A stretch of DNA of 64,000 bases from Marinobacter sediminum (GTDB taxonomy: Bacteria > Pseudomonadota > Gammaproteobacteria > Pseudomonadales > Oleiphilaceae). Positions 55,941 through 64,000 of the stretch are shown here, piece after piece. Each line of letters begins with the position of its first letter. Position 1 is the stretch's first letter. The stretch lies in the NCBI RefSeq assembly GCF_023657445.1, contig NZ_JAGTWY010000001.1:3596001-3660000 (forward strand), given 5' to 3'. The notes below the pieces were generated by a model that searched no databases, was not told the origin of the DNA, and saw only the letters and a program-made list of their open reading frames with translations. Both the position numbers and the translations under genes were made by a program.

Positions 55941-57223
55941 GTTTTTGTCAGCCCGGATTCGAGTTCGGAAGGGTAATAGATATGCCAGTTGCCCAGCATC
56001 ACTTTTGCCGGGGGGTAACGTTCATCGGGAACGGTTTCGCCGATGGCCATGACCTGCCGGATCTGATGCGAATCGGGGTCCATTGAAGACTGAAATCCGG
56101 CAGGGTCTTCGGGCGTGGTTAGTGTGAGCTGCTCAAATGCCTGCTCAATGGCGGCCAGGTCCTTGTAGTTGGCGCCGGCATTTTTCACCGCTTCTGCAAT
56201 GGCCACAATGCCTGTGAATGCACCCTGAGCACCGGAAGAAGGGTAATATCCGGCCTTACGCTGAAATTCGTCGACAAACCACCGATTGAACTCTGTGTCA
56301 GGCCAGTTATTGTGATGACGCGATGCCAGCAGCAGCCCCAGCGGCATTTTGTCCCCGAGTTGCGCGAAGATTTCATAATCCCCGCCCTTCTCAAAGTTGG
56401 CAAAGCGAGAGGTTCTGAACAGCTGGGTATCGGTCGCCTGGGTTACGAACGCGACAAAATCACCACCCCAGAGGCTGTTCACCACCAGGTCGGGTTTCTG
56501 TCTGATCAGCTCATTGATGTAGTGGCTGTAATCCGGTTCGCTCAGCCTTGGCCACAAGACCCCGGCAATTTCATAGTTCACTCCGAACCGGGCCAGAGCC
56601 TCTCTGAAATCGGTCCAGACCTGGTAGCCATATTCATAGTCGGGCCCCAGGTAGGAGATTCGTAAAGGCTTTTTCGCCAGGTGATCTGCAAAATAGTCCT
56701 TGATGAACAGGGCTCCGGCTGTCATTGATTGACGTGTATCGTTGGTCACCCTGAAATAGCGATCATGGAAGAACTCGCCCGTGAGTCGTGACGATGCATG
56801 GTCAGTACCGATAAAAAATGCGCCGGCCGATTTTGCGATCGACGTTACCTCAATAGCGACTGAGGAATTGACGACGCCACACAAAAAGCGGGCACCTTCA
56901 TCCTCGATAAATCGACTCGCCAGGGTCGCAGCCGTTGAACGTTTGGACTTGGTATCGCCAAGCAGAATGCGAAGGCGTGGGCTGTCTGGCGACGCATGGT
57001 CCTCAAGGTACTTGAGAGCAAGGCGGATGCCGAAGACCGAATCGCGTCCCAGAACGCCCGCCCGGCCGGACATGGGGTAGAGGCATCCGACCGTAATATC
57101 GGCTTGCTCTTCCGGTGCGCCCAATGCCTCTGCGGCGCTCTGTGGTGTCGATAAAAGCAGCAGGTAAACGGCGCTGAGAAATAGCACGCTCGGATAAAGA
57201 TATCTAATTCGTACCCGGTTCAA
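55934..57223 (-). CDS. Periplasmic Liv-type binding protein encoded with a two-component system
   Basis: This 429-residue protein has an N-terminal hydrophobic segment (YPSVLFLSAVYLLLLSTPQSA, a signal peptide or anchor), then a type I periplasmic-binding domain: ITVGCLYPMSGRAGVLGRDSVFG, FLCGVVNSSVAIEVTSIAKSAG and VNSLWGGDFVAFV. Start TTG 57223 follows GGAGAGG and overlaps the response-regulator stop by 4 bases (TTGA), so the genes are coupled. It has no permease of its own and may be the ligand receptor for the kinase. It is only distantly like the transporter's binding protein. Confidence 0.82.
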   Translation of the reverse strand: MNRVRIRYLYPSVLFLSAVYLLLLSTPQSAAEALGAPEEQADITVGCLYPMSGRAGVLGRDSVFGIRLALKYLEDHASPDSPRLRILLGDTKSKRSTAATLASRFIEDEGARFLCGVVNSSVAIEVTSIAKSAGAFFIGTDHASSRLTGEFFHDRYFRVTNDTRQSMTAGALFIKDYFADHLAKKPLRISYLGPDYEYGYQVWTDFREALARFGVNYEIAGVLWPRLSEPDYSHYINELIRQKPDLVVNSLWGGDFVAFVTQATDTQLFRTSRFANFEKGGDYEIFAQLGDKMPLGLLLASRHHNNWPDTEFNRWFVDEFQRKAGYYPSSGAQGAFTGIVAIAEAVKNAGANYKDLAAIEQAFEQLTLTTPEDPAGFQSSMDPDSHQIRQVMAIGETVPDERYPPAKVMLGNWHIYYPSELESGLTKTE

Positions 57224-58608
57224 AAGTCCTCTCCTGTAAGCCCCAGCTTCTGCATCCGTCGTTTCAGCGCATGCCGGGAAATGCCCAGTGAGCTTGCAGC
57301 TTCGCCTTTTCGGCCCCGTGACTGTAGAAGCGCCTGGCGAATGCATTCAGCCTCTCGCTTGGCCATTTCGCTTGCCAGCACGTTATCGCCTTCGGCATCG
57401 CCCGCCCCGGTGCCGGAGTCTTCGGTCACCTGTGTCTTCGCAGAGCCTGCAACTTCGGGAGGTAACCGGGCCGGTGCAATCACCTCCCCCGCGTGAAGGA
57501 TCGTCAGTCGCTCAATGGTATTTCGCAGTTCCCTTATGTTTCCGGGCCATTGGTATTCGCACAAAAGCGCCATGGTTTCCGGCGGAATGGTGATCGGGCT
57601 GCATCCTTCATGCAGGGCAAGGTCTGCGGAGAAATCCGCCACCAGCTGGGGGATGTCTTCCCGGCGTTCGGCCAGGGAAGGAAGACTCAGTGGCATGACA
57701 TTCAGCCGGTAAAAAAGATCTTCCCGAAACGAGCCGGACTGGGCTTCCGCCTGCAGGTCCCGGTTGCTCGCCGCAATGACCCGGATGTCCGCCTCAATTT
57801 CAGTATGCCCCCCCACCGCCCGGAATCGATGGGTTTCCAGGAATGTCAGGAGTTTGGCCTGGAGGGGCAGTGGCAGCTCACCGATCTCGTCCAGGAACAG
57901 GGTTCCGCCATTGGCCAACTCGACCAGCCCCGTACGTCTTTTATCCGCTCCGGTATAAGCGCCTTTCTCGGCGCCGAACAGTTCGGCTTCCAGCAGGTTT
58001 TCGGGCAGGGAGGCGCAGTTGACCGAGATAAACGGCGCACGCTTGTCTCGTACCGAATGCAGCGCTTTGGCGATAATTGTCTTGCCGCTCCCGGATGGGC
58101 CCTGAAGCAGGATGGTGCGCGCCGAGCTTTTGCCAATACGCTCTACCTGCTGAAGCAGCGTTCGCATTGCATCACTGGTTCCGATCAGGCCGTGGGTATC
58201 GGCTTCCCTTTCCCTTCGGTAGGCCACTTCCTCACTGAGTTGCCTGTGTTTGTGATTGCGCAGGATCAGAAGAATCAGCTCGTCCAGATCAAAAGGTTTG
58301 GTGATGTAGTCCTGAGCACCCTTTTTTACCGCTTCTACCGCTGCACGGGTATCGCCATGGGCAGAGATCATGATGGTGGTTGGCGGTGCCGGCATTGTCT
58401 TGATGATATCCAGTATGTCGAAACCCGACTGGTCCGGCAGTTTAAGGTCCAGGAGGACGATATCGGGAGTTTTGGTTTCAATTGCCGCAAGGCCGTCCTT
58501 GCCCGTGTACGCCGCGGTCACGGTCATGCCTTCCTCTTCCAGGGAAAAAATCAGGCTGCTGACGAGGTTTTTCTCATCGTCGATAATCAGGACGCTCGGT
58601 TTACGCAT
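57220..58608 (-). CDS. Sigma-54-dependent response regulator, NtrC family
   Basis: This 462-residue regulator has a receiver domain (Asp54 in LLDLKLPD is the phosphoacceptor; Lys104 in ITKPFD), an AAA+ domain with Walker A GPSGSGKT (170-177), the sigma-54 contact loop GAYTGA (216-221, Tyr in place of Phe) and the arginine-finger region, and a Fis-type helix-turn-helix (REAECIRQALLQSRGRKGEAASSL...). It should activate the sigma-54 promoter at 55800-55815. The kinase gene ends 4 bases upstream. Confidence 0.93.
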   Translation of the reverse strand: MRKPSVLIIDDEKNLVSSLIFSLEEEGMTVTAAYTGKDGLAAIETKTPDIVLLDLKLPDQSGFDILDIIKTMPAPPTTIMISAHGDTRAAVEAVKKGAQDYITKPFDLDELILLILRNHKHRQLSEEVAYRREREADTHGLIGTSDAMRTLLQQVERIGKSSARTILLQGPSGSGKTIIAKALHSVRDKRAPFISVNCASLPENLLEAELFGAEKGAYTGADKRRTGLVELANGGTLFLDEIGELPLPLQAKLLTFLETHRFRAVGGHTEIEADIRVIAASNRDLQAEAQSGSFREDLFYRLNVMPLSLPSLAERREDIPQLVADFSADLALHEGCSPITIPPETMALLCEYQWPGNIRELRNTIERLTILHAGEVIAPARLPPEVAGSAKTQVTEDSGTGAGDAEGDNVLASEMAKREAECIRQALLQSRGRKGEAASSLGISRHALKRRMQKLGLTGEDF

Positions 58609-58612
58609 CAGG

Positions 58613-60346
58613 TCATTCCAGAATCGAGTTGTTCAGATACAGGGGCAGTTGCAGGGTTACCTTCAGTCCCTCGCCGGGGATGCTTTGAAACCTTAATGTC
58701 CCCTGATTTGCCTGTGCCAGTTGCTTGCAAATGGCGAGGCCCAGCCCTGTGCCGTTGGTTTTGGTTGTAAAAAACGGTTCGGTCAGGTGGCTGAGGTGGT
58801 CAGCGCTGACCCCCGGGCCGTTATCGCTGACTGAAACATAGACTGCAAGCCCTTGTTGTCTGATCCGGATGACAACTTTGCCACCAATGCCTTCGAGTGC
58901 CTGGATGGCATTCATCACGAGATTCATGACGATCTGACGGACCTGCGACGGATCGGCCCAGGCGAAAACCGGGGGATGCTCGACCTGAATCAGTTCGACG
59001 TCGTGACGATGGGCGACAGCATCCGCGAGAATCTTGACGGTTTCCACCACGTCCAGAACGTTAACCTTCCGCGCCTTCGCCTCCCTGGGCCGGGCATAGT
59101 CCAGCAACAGTTGCACGACATCGTTTACACGATCAATTTCGTGATCAACGGATTCCATCAGTTTCTGGCGCTTGGGATCGGACTCCTTTCTGGATAATGC
59201 CTGGATCGTGGTTTTTATGGTGGCGAGTGGGTTCCGTATTTCATGGGCAACGCCGGCTGAGAACTGTCCGAGAATCGCTCGTCGCTCCACGTCCACCATG
59301 CTCTTCACCAGCCGTTTGAGCCGGAGGCGCATGCGCTCAAGTGCAAATGAGAGATACCCTATTTCAGCGGTACCCTCTATGCCGAGGGGCGTGTCGAAGT
59401 CACCACTGGCGACTCTGTCGGCACCCTCAATGAGCGGGGTTACCTGCCTGTCGAGCCGTTTCGATAAATGGCGGGACAGGAATATAACGCCCAGCGCGGC
59501 TCCGATGGCCAGGAAAATCAGGCCGAACCTGGCGGATTCCAGGGGCCCGAGCAGGGGATCACCCAACCACTGCAAACGAATATGCCATCCCTCAATAAAG
59601 TCCCTGGAATTGATGTCCTTTCGAGAAGGTGGGCCGGGTGGTTTCAGGCTGCCCACGGATGTCAGTAGCACGTTCTGCGGTGGCACCAGCAAGGGCGTCT
59701 GCAAGCCCGGTAGCGTAAGATCCTGAACCTGCTCTGTGAGGCTCGCCAGCCGGATTACCAGACCAATCCACGCCTCGGGAGCCGGATCAAATCCGGTCGG
59801 GCTGAGCCGGAGAATGATCCAGCCCGGCCTCTCTGGGGTTGGCAGTGCCGGGCCGAGCAATTCCGCACCCTCAAAGCGGGTGACGGGCAGCGTGCGCCAG
59901 GACACGTCCTTTATCAGTGTTTCGGTTACATACCACTCGGGCTGATCAAACTGCGCTGGCTTGGTCACCACACCATAAATGTGGGGGCTGTCCAGTTGTT
60001 GTCTTAGCTGGGAGAGCATCATGCGGTTGGGCGTATCGCCCGGTTGCGCGGCGGTGAGCCACTCAAAGACCTCGGGGATATCGGCAAGCCCTTCGAGTTC
60101 GTAGATACGTTCCTCAAGGAACGTACGCAGAAGATTCTCGGCGCCTGACAATCTGGCATTGGTGCGACTCTCGGTCACTTTGTCCAACGCCCGCACGTAC
60201 TGGGTATCGTAAACAATCGCCAGCAATCCCAGCGGGACAAGGGCAATCAGGAGAGCACTGAAAAGATACCGTCTTGCCAGGCCATTGCGCCGCAGCGTGC
60301 GTAATCGGGGCGGGGTGGAAGAATCATGTTTTATTATGCTTTTCAT
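58613..60346 (-). CDS. Membrane sensor histidine kinase
   Basis: This 577-residue kinase has a membrane segment at about 27-46, a periplasmic domain of about 220 residues, a second segment (274-291), HAMP (292-345), a HisKA domain with His368 in GVAHEIRNPLAT, and a catalytic domain with N-box MNLVMNAIQALEG, DNGPGV and TGLGLAICKQLAQ. The large periplasmic region could contact a ligand or the co-encoded binding protein. It pairs with the NtrC-type regulator immediately downstream. Divergent eutB begins 102 bases away. Confidence 0.92.
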   Translation of the reverse strand: MKSIIKHDSSTPPRLRTLRRNGLARRYLFSALLIALVPLGLLAIVYDTQYVRALDKVTESRTNARLSGAENLLRTFLEERIYELEGLADIPEVFEWLTAAQPGDTPNRMMLSQLRQQLDSPHIYGVVTKPAQFDQPEWYVTETLIKDVSWRTLPVTRFEGAELLGPALPTPERPGWIILRLSPTGFDPAPEAWIGLVIRLASLTEQVQDLTLPGLQTPLLVPPQNVLLTSVGSLKPPGPPSRKDINSRDFIEGWHIRLQWLGDPLLGPLESARFGLIFLAIGAALGVIFLSRHLSKRLDRQVTPLIEGADRVASGDFDTPLGIEGTAEIGYLSFALERMRLRLKRLVKSMVDVERRAILGQFSAGVAHEIRNPLATIKTTIQALSRKESDPKRQKLMESVDHEIDRVNDVVQLLLDYARPREAKARKVNVLDVVETVKILADAVAHRHDVELIQVEHPPVFAWADPSQVRQIVMNLVMNAIQALEGIGGKVVIRIRQQGLAVYVSVSDNGPGVSADHLSHLTEPFFTTKTNGTGLGLAICKQLAQANQGTLRFQSIPGEGLKVTLQLPLYLNNSILE

Positions 60347-60448
60347 CCCGAAATCATATCGGGAGACAGGGAGGGTTGGAATAACTGTTTGCTATGCTGG
60401 AAAAACTAGCGCTTTATTAACTGGCGCTGTGGTTGGCGGAGAAGCAGG

Positions 60449-61849
60449 ATGCAGCACAAGTATTCATACATGCTAGGTGAGCGGACCTGGCACTTCGGGA
60501 GTCTGGCGGACCTGATGGCAAAGGCCACACCGGCCCGCTCCGGAGACCGGCTTGCGGGCGTGATCGCCGAGTCAGCTGAAGAGCGCGTTGTCGCCCAGAT
60601 GAGGCTGGCGGAACTGCCACTGAAAGCGTTTCTTTCAGAAGCCCTGGTTCCCTACGAGGCGGATGAGGTGACGCGTCTGATTCTGGACGACCATGATGCC
60701 AGCGCGTTTCAGGCGGTTGCTCACCTGACGGTTGGCGATTTCAGGAACTGGTTGCTCAGTGACCATGCCACGCCCGAGGCGCTTGTGAACCTGCGCCCAG
60801 GCCTGACGCCGGAAATGGTGGCGGCGGTGAGCAAGATCATGCGCAATCAGGATCTGATCCTGGTGGCCCGGAAGTGTCAGGTTCAGACGGCCTTCCGGAA
60901 CACCATCGGGTTGCCCGGGCACCTCTCCACCCGACTGCAGCCCAATCACCCCACCGACGATATGACAGGTATTGCCGCAAGCATTCTTGATGGACTGCTT
61001 TACGGCAGTGGTGATGCGGTGATTGGCATCAACCCGGCCACCGATAACGTGGCTCAGGCCACCAAACTGATGCGGATGATGGATGAGGTTATCCGCAAAT
61101 ACGACATACCGACCCAGTCCTGTGTATTGACCCACGTGACCAATACGATTGAGGCGATTGAAGAGGGGGCGCCGGTGGATCTGGTGTTCCAGTCGATCGG
61201 GGGCACGGAGGCCACCAACAGCAGTTTCGGATTCAACCTGTCCACACTCCGGGAAGCCCAGGATGCTGCACTTTCCCTGAAGCGGGGTACGGTTGGGCAG
61301 AACGTCATGTATTTCGAAACCGGCCAGGGCAGCTCCCTTTCGGCCGACGCCCATCATGGGCTTGATCAGCAAACCTGTGAGGCTCGTGCATACGCCGTTG
61401 CCCGACGGTTTAATCCGTTACTGGTGAATACGGTGGTTGGTTTCATCGGGCCGGAATACCTGTTCGATGGCAAAGAGATTATCCGGGCAGGGTTGGAAGA
61501 CCATTTCTGCGGGAAATTACTGGGTGTCCCGATGGGATGTGACATCTGCTACACCAACCACGCGGAGGCGGACCAGAATGACATGGACAACCTGCTGACC
61601 CTGCTCGGGGTAGCCGGCTGCACGTTCATCATGGGTATTCCCGGCTCCGACGACATCATGCTCAATTATCAGACCACTTCCTTTCACGACGCCCTCTACG
61701 CGCGCCGGGTACTGGACCTGAAGCCGGCGCCGGAGTTTGAAGCCTGGCTCGACCGGATGAACATCTTCGAGGACGCCGCAAGGCATGAGCCGAGTGCCAC
61801 ACTGCCGACCATGTTCCAGAGCAGCCTCAGGGGTTTAACCCATGACTGA
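60449..61849 (+). CDS. eutB: Ethanolamine ammonia-lyase large subunit
   Basis: This 466-residue subunit matches EutB: YGSGDAVIGINPATDNV, PTQSCVLTHVTNTIEAIEEGAPVD, YFETGQGSSLSADAHHG and CDICYTNHAEADQNDM. With EutC and adenosylcobalamin it converts ethanolamine to acetaldehyde and ammonia. Length is a little over that of E. coli EutB. GCGGAG precedes ATG 60449. No reactivase (eutA) or shell genes are visible. It is divergent from the kinase gene, and EutC overlaps it by 8 bases. Confidence 0.95.
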   Translation: MQHKYSYMLGERTWHFGSLADLMAKATPARSGDRLAGVIAESAEERVVAQMRLAELPLKAFLSEALVPYEADEVTRLILDDHDASAFQAVAHLTVGDFRNWLLSDHATPEALVNLRPGLTPEMVAAVSKIMRNQDLILVARKCQVQTAFRNTIGLPGHLSTRLQPNHPTDDMTGIAASILDGLLYGSGDAVIGINPATDNVAQATKLMRMMDEVIRKYDIPTQSCVLTHVTNTIEAIEEGAPVDLVFQSIGGTEATNSSFGFNLSTLREAQDAALSLKRGTVGQNVMYFETGQGSSLSADAHHGLDQQTCEARAYAVARRFNPLLVNTVVGFIGPEYLFDGKEIIRAGLEDHFCGKLLGVPMGCDICYTNHAEADQNDMDNLLTLLGVAGCTFIMGIPGSDDIMLNYQTTSFHDALYARRVLDLKPAPEFEAWLDRMNIFEDAARHEPSATLPTMFQSSLRGLTHD

Positions 61850-62672
61850 ACGTAACAAGGAGCTGGTCACAGAGAATGTCTGGCGGACCCTGCGTCGTTA
61901 CACCGATGCCCGGATTGGCCTGGGACGGGCCGGCATCAGCCTGCCTACCTCTGAATTGCTGACGTTCCAGCTGGCTCACGCCCGGGCGCGTGATGCGGTG
62001 CATTTTCCTCTGGATGTGAACCGGCTCGTCGAATCCCTGAAAAACGTGGACAAGCTGACTGCGTTTGCTTCGCCGATGCTGTTACACAGCCAGGCTGAAG
62101 ATCGCTTCACGTATCTGCAGCGACCCGATCTGGGTCGACGACTGTCCGAGCAGGGGCGTGAACGGCTGTTGGCCGCTGAGCAGCTGGAAACACCGGCGCC
62201 TGACCTTGCCATTGTCATCGTAGATGGGCTGTCCTCTTCCGCGATACAGAATAACGTGGTCCCGTTTCTGGACAGCTTTCTCAGCGACCTGGAGCGCGAG
62301 CGCCGGGACTGGCAGCTGGCACCGCTGACGATCGTAGAGCAGGGCAGAGTTGCCATTGGTGATGAGATTGGTGCACTGCTAAAAGCGCGAATGGTGGTGG
62401 TGCTGATCGGCGAACGGCCCGGGCTGAGCTCGCCGGACAGCCTCGGGATCTACCTCACGTTTGGGCCGGAATCCGGCCTGTCTGACGCCCGCCGGAACTG
62501 TATTTCCAACGTCCGGCCCGCCGGGCTCAACTTTGAAGATGCCAGCCAACGCCTTCTCTACCTGATTCGCGAAGCCGCTCGCCTGAAGCTATCGGGTGTC
62601 GGCCTCAAAGACCGGACAGAAGAGGTGGTGATTGAGCAGGACCAAACCAGCAACAATTTCCTGACTCGCTGA
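61842..62672 (+). CDS. eutC: Ethanolamine ammonia-lyase small subunit
   Basis: This 276-residue subunit carries TDARIGLGRAGISLPTSELLTFQLAHARARDAVH, the conserved N-terminal block, and LAIVIVDGLSSSAIQNN and LIGERPGLSSPDSLGIYLTF of the cobalamin-contact region. Unlike enterobacterial EutC it has only a short N-terminal extension, consistent with an enzyme that is not targeted to a microcompartment. It is translationally coupled to eutB. Confidence 0.95.
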   Translation: MTERNKELVTENVWRTLRRYTDARIGLGRAGISLPTSELLTFQLAHARARDAVHFPLDVNRLVESLKNVDKLTAFASPMLLHSQAEDRFTYLQRPDLGRRLSEQGRERLLAAEQLETPAPDLAIVIVDGLSSSAIQNNVVPFLDSFLSDLERERRDWQLAPLTIVEQGRVAIGDEIGALLKARMVVVLIGERPGLSSPDSLGIYLTFGPESGLSDARRNCISNVRPAGLNFEDASQRLLYLIREAARLKLSGVGLKDRTEEVVIEQDQTSNNFLTR

Positions 62673-62701
62673 ATAAAGGCACGGTTACGCGCGCCAGTGA
62701 G

Positions 62702-63496
62702 TTACCTGCCGGAAAAGGCGGCTGGCCGCTTGGCGAGAAACGCCGATACACCTTCTGCGAAGTCGGCTGTTTCGGTGGCCTTCAGAAACGCCTGTCGCTC
62801 CGCTTCCAGGTGGACGTCGAGGGGACTGCCATGGGCATCATCCACCAGCCGGCGAAACGCACCAAAAGCCCGAGTCGGGCCATTGGCGACCCGGTTGACG
62901 GTGGCCGCCAGAACCTCATCAAACGTTTCTTCCGGTGACACCTCGGCCACCAGACCCAATTGTTTCGCTTCGATTGCGCTCAGGGTGCGTCCAAGCACCA
63001 TCATTTCCGTGGCGCGCGCCGATCCGATCTTGTGGGGCAGAAACCAGGTACCACCGCAGTCAGGCACAGTGCCTATGCCATTGTAGGCAATCAGGAACCG
63101 GGCGTTTTCCTCGGCCACTATCAGATCTGCCATCAGCGCAAGACTAAGGCCAGCACCGGCGGCAGCGCCCTTAACCCCGGCGATCACCGGGGCATCGATT
63201 GCTCGTAGCTTGAGAATGGCGGGAATCAGTGCATCCAGCATTCCGTTCACCGCCTCCCGGGCCTGAACGGTAGAGCCGGACATACTTGCGACATCGCCCC
63301 CAGCCATGAATGCGCGTCCTGCGCCGGTCAGAACCACGCATCGAAGCCCGGGTTTGCGGGCCAGGTCGTTGACTGCCTGGTGAAAGGCCTGAGCCATGGG
63401 CACGTCAATGGCGTTAAGAACCTCGGGGCGATTGAAGGTCAGGGTGGCCACACCGGTTTGCTCATTGAACCCAGGGGTCACAGGTAGGTTTGTCAT
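62702..63496 (-). CDS. Enoyl-CoA hydratase/isomerase family protein
   Basis: This 264-residue crotonase-fold protein has TFNRPEVLNAIDVPM, GAGRAFMAGGDVASM (oxyanion hole) and GAAAGAGLSLALMADLIVAEENARF, with the acidic pair typical of hydratases partly replaced. The reaction (hydratase, isomerase or other) is therefore uncertain. ATG 63496 is the likely start, with GGGAG 10 bases upstream. It is convergent with eutC and divergent from the Liv ATPase at the window end. Confidence 0.85.
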   Translation of the reverse strand: MTNLPVTPGFNEQTGVATLTFNRPEVLNAIDVPMAQAFHQAVNDLARKPGLRCVVLTGAGRAFMAGGDVASMSGSTVQAREAVNGMLDALIPAILKLRAIDAPVIAGVKGAAAGAGLSLALMADLIVAEENARFLIAYNGIGTVPDCGGTWFLPHKIGSARATEMMVLGRTLSAIEAKQLGLVAEVSPEETFDEVLAATVNRVANGPTRAFGAFRRLVDDAHGSPLDVHLEAERQAFLKATETADFAEGVSAFLAKRPAAFSGR

Positions 63497-63706
63497 TGTT
63501 GTTTGTCTCCCGTCTTTGCTTATCTGATGAAGCATAGGACAGAGTGCCTTGTTTTTTATGGCCGGGTTGGACTATTTTAAACGTGGCTCGGGAAATTGAC
63601 CTGACGTTTACGACAACAACAATAATCACAATCTCCTTTGTGCGAGGCAAAACAAGCGGAGCGTTCATGGCTCTGTTTCCCCGCGCCAGGAGTGCGCGGA
63701 GGAATA

Positions 63707-64000
63707 TTGAGTATCCTCGAAATCAGTAACCTTTCGCTGTCTTTTGGTGGTGTTCAGGCATTGCAGGACGTCAGCTTCCGGGTGCCGGAAAACACGGTAA
63801 CCACCATCATCGGACCGAATGGCGCCGGAAAAACCTCCCTTTTCAACTGCATTTCCGGCTTCTACAAGCCCCAGCAGGGCACCATTCGCTATCAGGGCGA
63901 GGTGTTGGCGGGTTTAAAGCCTCCAGCCCGCGCAGCCATGGGGCTGGCGCGGACTTTCCAGAACATAGCCCTGTTCCGGGGTATGACAGTACTCGATAAC
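63707..64000 (+). CDS. ABC transporter ATP-binding protein, LivG-like (partial)
   Basis: The first 98 residues of a second Liv-type ATPase are visible: LEISNLSLSFGGVQALQDVSF, Walker A GPNGAGKTS and the LivG stretch GLARTFQNIALFRGMTVLDN. It starts at TTG 63707, 4 bases after GGAGG, and runs off the window. It begins another transporter cluster, distinct from the one at 50-56 kb. Confidence 0.88.
   Translation, partial: MSILEISNLSLSFGGVQALQDVSFRVPENTVTTIIGPNGAGKTSLFNCISGFYKPQQGTIRYQGEVLAGLKPPARAAMGLARTFQNIALFRGMTVLDN

Noticed and set aside
57493-58770. Plus-strand frame of 425 codons
   Set aside because: Antisense to the sigma-54 activator, whose motifs are all intact.
60380-60405. Sigma-54 promoter for eutB (TTGGAATAACTGTTTGCT)
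   Set aside because: The GG-to-GC spacing is one base too long and the -24 element is poor. Sigma-54 tolerates spacing changes badly, and no GAGCG-N5-CGCTC site is near.

Overview
The window looks like chromosomal DNA from a marine, halotolerant gammaproteobacterium, most likely Marinobacter or a close relative. The evidence is gene content: a sodium-type PomA/PomB flagellar stator, a TeaABCD-like TRAP uptake system for the compatible solute ectoine, many dicarboxylate-type and polyamine-type binding proteins, and several cyclic-di-GMP enzymes. No rRNA, tRNA, insertion sequence, prophage or CRISPR array was found. The assignment rests on protein resemblance from memory, not on a database search.

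Left part (1-16 kb). An alpha-E protein (cut by the window edge) and a circularly permuted ATP-grasp protein overlap. Next is an ammonium transporter that ends at a clear terminator; it has a sigma-54 promoter with two NtrC-like boxes at the spacing known from nitrogen-regulated genes. PomAB follows, then a tightly packed run of photolyase/cryptochrome DASH, a small protein of unknown function, a retinol-saturase-like oxidoreductase and a DTW-domain tRNA modification enzyme. An electrophile-defence locus comes next: an Old Yellow Enzyme, a NemR/AcuR-like TetR repressor and glutathione-dependent formaldehyde dehydrogenase share a TAGAC/GTCTA operator. A second MotA/MotB-like ion-motor pair of unknown role lies just beyond.

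Middle part (16-46 kb). This holds single-function housekeeping and stress genes (DJ-1/PfpI, a short RNase J-like nuclease, thioesterase, YchJ, rhodanese, DUF2235 hydrolase), three c-di-GMP proteins (GGDEF-EAL, HD-GYP, membrane GGDEF), a SixA-CHAD fusion protein, a chemoreceptor, an orphan TRAP binding protein, a four-gene polyamine-type ABC transporter, and the teaABCD-like operon with its universal stress protein. A periplasmic glutathione peroxidase, a luciferase-like monooxygenase, a metallophosphoesterase and a stand-alone ovothiol-type methyltransferase follow.

Right part (46-64 kb). After a ParA-like ATPase, a nitroreductase and a thioesterase comes a coherent catabolic and regulatory region. 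Reading leftwards from about 60.3 kb are a histidine kinase, a sigma-54-dependent response regulator and a periplasmic binding protein, translationally coupled or nearly so. Then come a sigma-54 promoter with two matching palindromes, a branched-chain-type (Liv) ABC transporter, an iron-dependent alcohol dehydrogenase and an aldehyde dehydrogenase. Divergent from the kinase is eutBC, ethanolamine ammonia-lyase, with no microcompartment genes. The simplest reading is a sensor-controlled uptake and oxidation system for a small amino-alcohol or alcohol. The periplasmic binding protein co-transcribed with the two-component system may be its ligand receptor. The window ends inside a second Liv-type ATPase gene.
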